A stretch of 64,000 nucleotides of DNA from Diprion similis (lineage: Eukaryota; Arthropoda; Insecta; Hymenoptera; Diprionidae): positions 27,712,601 through 27,776,600 of the forward strand of contig NC_060112.1 in NCBI RefSeq assembly GCF_021155765.1. Reading direction: 5' to 3'. The translations under genes and the position numbers were made by a program. How positions within the stretch are numbered: the stretch's first letter is position 1; each line of letters opens with the position of its first letter. Shown piece after piece: positions 56,629 to 64,000 of the stretch. The notes under the pieces were generated by a model. That model did no database searches. It was not told the origin of the DNA and was given only the letters and a program-made list of their open reading frames with translations.

Positions 56629-59600
56629 CTAGGGTCCAGGCTTATAGCCCCACGGAAGCGTGTCGGTCGTGTTGTGAAACACGATCCGCTTGTCGTCATT
56701 CCAGCTCAGTGCCACCTTCTTCTGTTCCACAGTATAAACCTCATGCTTTTGACTCAAGAATAAATTCTGACTTTTGATCAAATTTTCATGTTGTAAAGCA
56801 CATTCCAAATAATCATTAAAAGTTATTGTTCTCAACGTTGATCCCTTAACCCCTTTAGCAGGTTTTTTGTCGTTCTTATCTCCTAAGACCCTGAATGAAT
56901 ATAACTTTGCTCTTAATCCTACAAATTCTAACATTATTCGACCGTTGTTTTCATCCTTCATCAGGCCGAGGACTTTTTTATTTGCTAAAGGCATTCCGTA
57001 AGCGTTATCGACTGAGTAATCAGATGTGTCGAATTTATGCAAGTCCATTTTCATACACTGGTATGCGTCGGGGACGGTGATGTGATATACTAAACTATCT
57101 GTATCAGTGTACATTAATTTTGCTTAGTTGCCAAATTTATTCTTAATATCATTGTAGTGAAAATCGTAGATATAAGTTTTCGAAAGATCCAGGATGGAGA
57201 AACCTGCATACAAAGGTTTGTTTAGTTTGACTTTCGTTTTCTTTAATTCGACTATTACCATATCTTCATCAAAAATGGTGCAGCTATGGAAATTTGGTTT
57301 AGCTATAGTAGCTCGAGCACCGTATCTTCCGTCCCATTTCGTGATCAGCCTGACATCTCTATACTTCCTACTATTTTCCATTGTTTTACCGAAAACTGCG
57401 TTGTTCATTAATTTATAAAAGTTTTTTTCAAATTCGTTGTTCGATTTTTTCCGTAAATCAGTATTCAAATCTATGTAATTTTTTAGCCATGGTGTTTGCC
57501 GGAATTTGAAAACTTTGTGAATTTTAACCAACTTCAGACCTAATTGTAAGCATTGTTTTAAAACGCGGTAATGAATAACATAGTTTTGTTTGGGAAGTAG
57601 CGTGGTCGTCAATTTCGGTTGCTTAGTACTCGAGATCGGAGGTATGTAGTGCTCCGGACACAGTGGTAAATCTTTATGCATTTCATGCAGTTCCGCAGGA
57701 TATTCCAAATCTACCTCTAATATGTAACCGAACTCCGCATCGTCCGAGATGGTAAGAACGTCGCATTGTCTGAAGTCTGATACCCATTCGAAGGAACTGT
57801 ATGGGAGAGCGAAGCTCATAGCAGCACCGTACAAATTGTTAACATCGAAGTACATGAGATAATATTCTTCGACTTGTGGATCGAATGCCTCTTCCATATA
57901 TCTGTTGTTGGCTTTTGCGTATCTGTTCGAACACTGCGACACACCACCTCGGATACCTTTTTCTATAAACATAATCATATCTATATCAATGAGAAGCTCG
58001 AGCTCGATGCCGGTACACTTTAACATTGCATCAAACGACAGACCGGGCGCTGTGTAGTAATGTAATGGGTCCAGTTTGTAAGTTGTCCAACAATTCTGTC
58101 GAAAATTTTGAAAAACGTCAGCTAGTAAGAATACGTCTGTTTGTAGATATAAATCTGAATACTCTCCCAAAGTTTGAACGTTAAAAGTTTGCCAAACTTC
58201 ACATGCATGTGCATAGTCGTCGTCTGATATATCCCGATCGTTTAATTTGGAATAAAATTGTGGTTTGGTCGGTAATCGTCTGTCCTCAAGCTTCCCCCAA
58301 TTATCGATATACTCATACGGAAAAACACCTTTTCTAGTCAATAACTGAAATTTATCTAAATTATGGCAAAACTTTGTAATTGTGTAATTGATTTTTGATC
58401 ATCACCCAGATACGTTGCTAACTTCTCAAGACTACTGGGCATGAAGCGAAACGAATCTATGAATCTAAACTTTATATCTGTTCCCTTGACATATTTTGTA
58501 AAAGAAATGTACTTTTCTTTGTTTACGGGTAGAAGCTGGATTATACCCTCGAACGATGTAGCCAACGCTTTAATTAGAAAATGGGAATCATAACCCGATA
58601 GATTGTGGAATATCACAGGAATTGTATGTGAGTTTTGATAATTCAGGTTGCAGCCTCGATGAGCAGCACCACGATACTTTCCAGTGAAATGGCAGTGATC
58701 ACGATGTTTGACGTCTTCGAGGGTAAACGGTTTTTCACAAATGTGACACACTGTTGCCGAATGCAATTCGTTGATTTGATGGAAATTAAGCGGTTCCATT
58801 GGTACAACAGTTTTGAAATAAGTTTCTAACGAATGTGCCAATTTCTCTAACTCAGTCACAAACCATTGAATGCAAGTCTCTCCACGATTAATTTCGAGTT
58901 TTGAAATTGAATCATTAAACGCACAATGTAGATAATAGGCTATACTGTACGGCGTCACGAGCACGGTGACCAGAAATTTGAGATCTTGTTAATCGTGATA
59001 AATTTCGAATACATGCAAAATGGTGTATTCTTTCATTCTTTGTGTAATTTTCCAGACCATCATCATCATCATCATCAATTTCACACTCTATCACTAAAAG
59101 ATGGATTGTAGGTTTATCAGACTTGTGTTGACCCAAATAAACGGGTATAATTTCACTATGCTTTTGCTTCTCAGTACAATCTATACCATAAACGTTGATC
59201 GAAAGATCGTTCAGTTTTTCAAATTTTGGAATTTGATCCAAGGACATTGGAAAATTCAAACCATCGTACCGTAGCACTGAGCTGAAATGTGGGTACGAGC
59301 TGACTTCATTGGGATTTTTATTGTTGGCTGGAAAGAGGGCTGCGGTGACCGACCATAGAAAGCAATACGAGTCGCTGTTATGGATGTTGACAACGGCCTT
59401 CTTATCTTGAATATCTTTGGGTAGTGGTGTATATGTAAACACACCTTCTCGTAGTGGCACGTACTTGTTGATATTCACAGTCAAATTGATGATTTCAGTC
59501 AAAGACCAGCCAGAGTCTTTTTCTTGGAAGTCTTCCACCTTGGCCATCACTTTCTGCTTGACATTCTCTTCGAACCACCCATGTATGTCCGTTGGTTGGG

Positions 59601-60129
59601 GGATAACTTGATTTTTGGTGTTAAAAAATTTAATGTCTTCCACAATTTCAGCGTTCTTTGTAACACTAAATTTACAGGATAAAACACAGTTGGCTTTCAA
59701 ACTTCCCGTCTTACGTAGCATGTTCTTGAGTCTTGCAACGACCAGGTGTTTGGCATCTTTCGAAAACACACCCAAATCCTTGTGTTGCAGATTTATTACA
59801 GCACCCGTTCTAATTCGACTCTCGAACGCCGTCTCCAAATCTTCCCATTTTACTCGATCTCTCCGCCGTCGGCTTTGTAATCCGTCGCCTACTTTTCGAA
59901 ACTGTTGGAATTTTGCAGTCAACGATTTCAATATTCCGATCGTTGTCAAAATCCGTGTCTTCTCCCCGATCGTCGAGGCGTTCTTCCGTAAAATTTTGTT
60001 CAGAAGCCTCGTATTTTGGGTTGCGAATCGCATCCATTTTTGAACCTCGGCCGGTGAAGATTTCTCGCTCAAAATCTTGAACGACGTCTCCATGATTTTT
60101 ATCAATTTCAAACACTTTTCGGAATCCAT
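56629..60129 (-). pseudogene. Polinton protein-primed DNA polymerase B, broken at three sites
   Basis: Four successive open segments make up one pPolB of about 1160 codons. Segment 1 (60129-58915) is the N-terminal domain, with NINKYVPLREG, SDSYCFLWSV and SSYPHF. Segment 2 (58964-58356) has a zinc/HNH-like region ([26 protein letters not shown]) and the exonuclease box [10 protein letters not shown]. Segment 3 (58341-57124) has polymerase motif A ([13 protein letters not shown]) and motif B ([13 protein letters not shown]). Segment 4 (57114-56629) has motif C, YTDTDS. Frame changes near 58940 and 58380, plus a single in-frame TAA at about 57124-57126 just before motif C, break the gene. All polymerase catalytic aspartates are kept. 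Family known role: copying the linear element from a terminal protein primer. Confidence 0.88.
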
Positions 60130-60815
60130 GTTTGTTTCTTCCTCAATCGCACACTTGACAAGAGTTATCGTTGCAAAGCTTGCTTCGTAATGATTGCTCT
60201 ACGCCGACGCGGTCCCTTTTATGGTACATCGTGACTCACACATATCATCGAACCTTAGCGAACAATATTCTTTAACGAAAATTTTGAGATCTTTTTCGAG
60301 CGAATCTGCTGCTCGTGTAAGATGGTAAGACAGTTCTTGGAACTCGACGATGAAGTTTCACGCGCTTCATGTACAAGACAGAGCTGTGGTAGTGCAATAG
60401 TATTAGTAGATATCGTTCTCTGAGCGCGCGATGAGGATGTTTTTACTTTGCCAGTGGTGTCAGGTTTACGATTTCGAGACCTCTGCGCTTGTTCAGTAGA
60501 GCAGAGTAAGACAGCGGTAATTTACAAACGTAACCGACAAGTGTCAACCACTTCGAGATTTCATATAGGTTTAATTGTGAACCTAAACACTTGAAGAAGC
60601 TGCACGAAGAGTGGGGTGCTCCATAAGCTTGATGAAATCATTCGCAGTCGAACTGTCAAAGTGTCAAGGTGGGTGATCGAAATCAATGCAGTTATAAAGT
60701 TTTTAACTTTTATGTGCAACAACTTTGGATTTTACTTGAACGAAGAGAAATAATTTAACGTGTGTGCCTTTTTTCAGATTTTTTTCCCCCGGGAATTCGA
60801 AAAAAAGAATCGTTT
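60130..60815. other. Upstream region of Polinton polymerase; no gene recognised
   Basis: Should contain the polymerase promoter and perhaps the right end of the Polinton. No TIR partner for the left side was seen. TSD copy GTTT of the next LTR ends the stretch. Confidence 0.4.
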
Positions 60816-61257
60816 TGTTACGTCCGACGTCCCGCCTCACGTTTCTCCCACCTTCCTCGACGCTTGTCTTTACCTACCATTCCCACACTCCATATCTTGT
60901 CATCCTATTTCCATCTTGGCTTACACCACTCGCTATCGCCCTTACCTTGCTATTTCGATCCCCCTCTACCCTGTATCCTCGCTCATTTTCTCATGCAAAA
61001 GACTCACTCTTATTCCAACGCTCTTACCTCTGACATTCAACTTCAACTCCCGTTCCCCAAAACCATTCCCTCAACTACTCCTCATCGACTTCACTCAATT
61101 TCCAAATCAAAATAAAAGTTATAATCATTCTCTAATTACTGTTCTTTCCCTTCCGTTCCCTGAACGAAGACGTCGACGACTACGAACCAACAAAAATAGC
61201 ACCCGAACCAACACCATCGGGTGGGTACATGGACTGCCGTCCCCCTGTACCGTAACA
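60816..61257 (+). repeat. Solo LTR, right-end Gypsy family
   Basis: 442 bp, begins TGTTACGTCC and ends TACCGTAACA, TSD GTTT at 60812-60815 and 61258-61261. It is nearly identical to the LTR at 61660-62101 and same-strand. Internal part lost by LTR-LTR recombination, as for any solo LTR. Confidence 0.93.
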
Positions 61258-61377
61258 GTTTCAAAAAAAAAAAAAAAAATATCGGTGAGTTTTATCAGAA
61301 TATCGAAATTTTTTTCGTCTGTGTGTGATGGGCAATCAAGACTTTGGATATCTAACGGAATTATTTTTTTCTCAGAA

Positions 61378-61584
61378 ATGGAGTATGTCCACATTCTACC
61401 GAACGTGAAAGTGCCTCGAGAATGGGCTAAGCACCTACCTCGAGGCTTCCTCGTTCGATCGGTTCAGCTTGCCATTATGATCTATGGCGATGGGGACCGA
61501 AACGATATTTTTGTTTACCAAGCGGGTGTGACAGCCCGCTTGGAAAGAGTGGGGGATGGTTCGTGGTTATTCCTCAAAGTGTAA
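61378..61584 (+). CDS. Small ORF, unknown
   Basis: 68 codons, ATG right after a TTTTTTTCTCAG tract that looks like a splice acceptor. It reads MEYVHILPNVKVPREWAKHL and ends GSWLFLKV. No domain recognised. It lies between a solo LTR and a full LTR of the same family. It could be an exon of an older gene or the remnant of another element. Low support. Confidence 0.25.
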   Translation: MEYVHILPNVKVPREWAKHLPRGFLVRSVQLAIMIYGDGDRNDIFVYQAGVTARLERVGDGSWLFLKV

Positions 61585-61659
61585 GATGAAGTTATATTAT
61601 AATTTTTTACATAATTCGTTCGTTCGCTGATAAATTTTGTCTTTATTTTACAATGAAAA

Positions 61660-62101
61660 TGTTACGTCCGACGTCCCGCCTCACGTCTCTCCCACCTTCC
61701 TCGACGCTTGTCTTTACCTACCATTCCCACACTCCATATCTTGTCATCCTATTTCCATCTTGGCTTACACCACTCGCTATCGCCCTTACCTTGCTATTTC
61801 GATCCCCCTCTACCCTGTATCCTCGCTCATTTTCTCATGCAAAAGACTCACTCTCATTCCAACGCTCTTACCTCTTACATTCAACTTCAACTCCCGTTCC
61901 CCAAAACCATTGTCTCAACTACTCCTCATCGACTTCACTCAATTTCCAAATCAAAATAAAAGTTATAATCATTCTCTAATTACTGTTCTTTCCCTTCCGT
62001 TCCCTGAACGAAAACGGCGACGACTAGGAACCTACAAAAATAGCACCCGAACCAACACCATCGGGTGGGTACATGGACAGCCATCCCCCTGTACCGTAAC
62101 A
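61660..62101 (+). repeat. 5' LTR of right-end Gypsy element
   Basis: 442-bp TG...CA repeat with inverted ends TGTTACG/CGTAACA, same length as the solo LTR at 60816. Confidence 0.93.
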
Positions 62102-62104
62102 TTC

Positions 62105-62116
62105 TGGTGGCAGCGG
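62105..62116 (+). other. Primer binding site
   Basis: TGGTGGCAGCGG, three bases past the LTR end; the position and TGG start suit a tRNA 3' end. The tRNA is not identified. Confidence 0.7.
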
Positions 62117-62646
62117 TTTTGCCGTCGACCTACCCTTTGTTCAGTGCTTCGGAAAATCTACGCAAGAGAAGTATTAATACGCAAAACTCCCGATATCACA
62201 TCAATAAGTGATAGCCACGTCAAGAGTGTTCGCCGGCAAATCAAGTGTGAACCTGACAAATTCAGAACCCGCAACGAACTAAATATACGGATGACAGCCG
62301 ATTTATACCACACATCACCTTTCGGAACCCAAAATTGTAATTAGCCCCCACCCGTTTCTGGACGCCGGCGACGCTGGAACAAGAATCTGGACCCAAGATT
62401 GGCATCACTCAGATACCTGGAACACCAAACCGAGACTCTTCAACACGCAACGGACTTCCCCGCCTACACCCTCCTCTTGCCGACGGACGACGTGCATCAC
62501 ATCTTCAAGTCTCACCTGCCTTCAGTCGCCTACAACCATGCTGTACCTTGCGTTTGTGTTCATCTTTGCTCTGTAAGTTCGTTGTAATCCTTAGTAATAA
62601 GTTGATATTTCATCCCCGTACCCATTGCCCATCTACGAAAATCGAT

Positions 62647-63351
62647 ATGGCACCAACTAATGAGACCGGTTCATCTTTTTGGTCAGTGAAAGACGTCTTA
62701 CCGACGATCCCTGCGTTCGATGGCAACAACATGCCTTTTGACCAATTTGTGGAACAATTGCGCCACGTGGAAACCCTCATTAGAGCTTCAGACAAAATGA
62801 CCCTTGCTAAATTTGCACAATCAAAAATTACCGGTCCCGCTTCCCAATATTTAGTAGGCATTAATTGCAACGACGTCGAAGACTTTATAACGGCCCTGAG
62901 CCGAGCATACCGTCCAGACATCCCCGTACGTCAATTATCAACTCAATTAGATAGAATCACCCAACAACCGCGTGAGCGCGTCATCGATTACTCATGCAGA
63001 ATAAGAGTAATATCAAACGAAATAAGCAAAGCTATCGAAAAAAAATACCCACCAGACATAGCAAGCGCTTTGCTAAATGACTTAAGAAAAGACACTGCTA
63101 GAACATTCATTAGAGGGCTTAGACCAGAATTAGAGTGGAGAATAGCTATCATCAGACCACTCCCTACCTTTGATATCGCCGTCAGCGTTGCCGAAAGCGA
63201 GGAGACCGAGTTAAATAACCGTCAAATGCAACGCTTTGCACAATATTGTACCCCTCCTACACCTATGTATCCCCCAATTACCATCTCTGCCTGCCAAAAC
63301 GATACCCCTCCAGCTCAGGTGTCCATAACCCCCTCCCTCATACCCCTCTAA
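62647..63351 (+). CDS. Gag capsid region, right-end Gypsy element
   Basis: 234 residues from the ATG at 62647 (MAPTNETGSS), which follows an about 540-base leader with no better start. Features fit a Ty3/Gypsy capsid: IPAFDGNNMPFDQFVEQLRH, then FAQSKITGPASQYL and a helical AALSRAYRP-like part (TALSRAYRPDIPVRQLST), ending in a proline-rich stretch. It stops at 63351 before the zinc knuckles, which are in another frame. Confidence 0.8.
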   Translation: MAPTNETGSSFWSVKDVLPTIPAFDGNNMPFDQFVEQLRHVETLIRASDKMTLAKFAQSKITGPASQYLVGINCNDVEDFITALSRAYRPDIPVRQLSTQLDRITQQPRERVIDYSCRIRVISNEISKAIEKKYPPDIASALLNDLRKDTARTFIRGLRPELEWRIAIIRPLPTFDIAVSVAESEETELNNRQMQRFAQYCTPPTPMYPPITISACQNDTPPAQVSITPSLIPL

Positions 63352-63764
63352 TGTCATTGCCCACACCTTGTTACGCGCATCAGCAAGCGCCCGGTAGCGA
63401 ACCTATGTCCGACGCCCAAGCGCTCGGTGCAAGCACCCTCGCGCCTCCCGCAGATCGAACGAGGACCTCGCCGACTATTTGCCAATTCTGCAACCACCGA
63501 GGTCACCTGATCACAGAATGCCATCGCCTGCAAAATACAAGATACTGTACCAAATGTCGCAGAATGGGCCACTTTTACAATGAGTGCAACCAACCCAGCA
63601 GAAGCGACAAACTGTACTGCGATAACTGTAAGCGCAGAGGCCACACATCAGACCAATGTAGATCTCCCCCGCGTGATAACCAAAACCATGTAAGTTCGAA
63701 TCAAGATTTAAACGGCAACACTGCCCGCGGGGAGAACGCGCCCGCGAGCTATGCAAACAACTAG
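63246..63764 (+). CDS. Nucleocapsid part of Gag, right-end Gypsy element
   Basis: The frame carries three CCHC knuckles in a row: CQFCNHRGHLITEC, CTKCRRMGHFYNEC and CDNCKRRGHTSDQC. It is minus one relative to the capsid frame and overlaps it by about 100 bases, so gag is either broken by an indel near 63250-63350 or uses a frameshift. The internal ATG at 63246 is unlikely as a real start. The frame closes with a TAG, and the protease is in the next minus-one frame. Confidence 0.75.
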   Translation: MYPSYTYVSPNYHLCLPKRYPSSSGVHNPLPHTPLMSLPTPCYAHQQAPGSEPMSDAQALGASTLAPPADRTRTSPTICQFCNHRGHLITECHRLQNTRYCTKCRRMGHFYNECNQPSRSDKLYCDNCKRRGHTSDQCRSPPRDNQNHVSSNQDLNGNTARGENAPASYANN

Positions 63765-63766
63765 CG

Positions 63767-64000
63767 TTCCGATCTACAAGCCACATCTTAATAACAGCTT
63801 CAGCTGATCCCCCTTTAATTTCAATCGATACCCCTGAATTGACAAAGATCTCTAAATTTATTATCGACACCGGTGCAGACGTAAACTTAATCAAAGAAAG
63901 TTGCGTTAAGCCCTTCGTACGACGCACCACAGACGAACGTTTGACATTGATTGGTATAACGGACGAAAAGACGGCAACCATCGCAAAAACGGAAATATGC
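63767..64000 (+). CDS. Retropepsin start of pol, partial
   Basis: Open frame, minus one relative to the nucleocapsid frame, with the active site IIDTGADVNLI near 63866-63890 and continuing off the window. It is open across the nucleocapsid stop codon, as a gag-to-pol minus-one frameshift would require. Confidence 0.8.

Larger units (their letters stand above)
41226..60129. mobile_element. Polinton (Maverick), near complete but dead; ends not found
   Basis: The gene set is diagnostic: double jelly-roll major capsid, penton, adenovirus-type protease, PLA2-like minor capsid protein, FtsK/HerA packaging ATPase, retroviral-type integrase with chromodomain, and protein-primed family B DNA polymerase. 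Capsid genes form a minus-strand block, divergent from the ATPase across a 71-bp gap. Integrase and polymerase converge at 56487-56628. An EnSpm transposon interrupts the integrase. Damage is light: single in-frame stops in the PLA2 protein, integrase and polymerase, frameshifts in the protease and polymerase, and a Walker A substitution. I could not find the long TIRs or 6-bp TSD. The left end may lie in the repeats at 40.1-41.2 kb. Confidence 0.93.
61660..64000 (+). mobile_element. Gypsy-like LTR retrotransposon, 5' part, runs off the window
   Basis: A 442-bp LTR, a PBS-like TGGTGGCAGCGG, then gag, three zinc knuckles and the beginning of a retropepsin. The rest of pol lies beyond the window. 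Related solo LTRs occur at 60816 (same strand) and 21544 (reversed), so this family has been active at least three times here. Left flanking bases are AAAA; the matching TSD cannot be seen. Confidence 0.88.

Overview
The window reads as insect nuclear DNA made almost entirely of mobile elements nested in one another. I see no gene I can defend as an ordinary host gene. The mix (Polinton, EnSpm/CMC with a DUF4806-type second gene, intron-bearing hAT, several Gypsy LTR families) fits an insect, perhaps a hymenopteran, but the sequence alone does not fix the species.

1-16.2 kb: an internally deleted Copia remnant (5-518 and 10476-10591) is split by a Gypsy element (519-10470; TSD GCATC; 238-bp LTRs). 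That element is itself split inside gag by a second, intact Gypsy element on the minus strand (1026-5919; TSD GAGGC; identical 178-bp LTRs; one 1453-aa Gag-Pol frame). To the right lies a minus-strand hAT transposase gene with at least six exons whose GT-AG introns keep phase. Its far end is cut off against the Copia remnant. A 41-bp tandem array, a retropepsin fragment and a perfect-looking hairpin follow.

16.5-38.6 kb: no credible protein genes, but many non-coding mobile units. There is a 2-kb foldback element (20124-22142) holding a reversed solo LTR, and two inverted copies of a 2-kb TG...CA unit (22604-24621, 29627-31626). Two direct copies of a 3.07-kb TG...CA unit (25621-28690, 34540-37614) each have their own 4-bp TSD. 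A duplicated 195-bp segment, a tRNA-like sequence and a 2.7-kb element with perfect 43-bp TIRs (31633-34330) complete the block. The 2-kb and 3-kb units share a terminal hairpin motif, a PBS-like TGGCGCCCAACA about 130 bp from their 3' end, and no ORF; they are the least explained objects here.

38.6-60.2 kb: first a decayed PIF1 helicase/ubiquitin-protease (USP) gene, then a nearly complete Polinton (Maverick). Its minus-strand block holds an unknown protein, the major capsid protein, a 57-aa protein, the penton, the maturation protease and a PLA2-like minor capsid protein. The plus strand holds the packaging ATPase, two conserved proteins and the integrase; family B DNA polymerase lies on the minus strand. 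Most proteins are recognisable end to end, yet it carries single in-frame stops, a few frameshifts and a Walker A Lys-to-Glu change, so it is recently dead. An 8.36-kb EnSpm/CMC transposon (47234-55593, TSD TG) sits in the 12th-13th codon of the integrase gene; it has a 710-aa transposase and a five-exon DUF4806-like gene.

60.8-64.0 kb: a 442-bp solo LTR (TSD GTTT), a small ORF of unknown nature, and the 5' part of the Gypsy element that owns this LTR (LTR, PBS, gag, three zinc knuckles, start of protease), cut by the window end.
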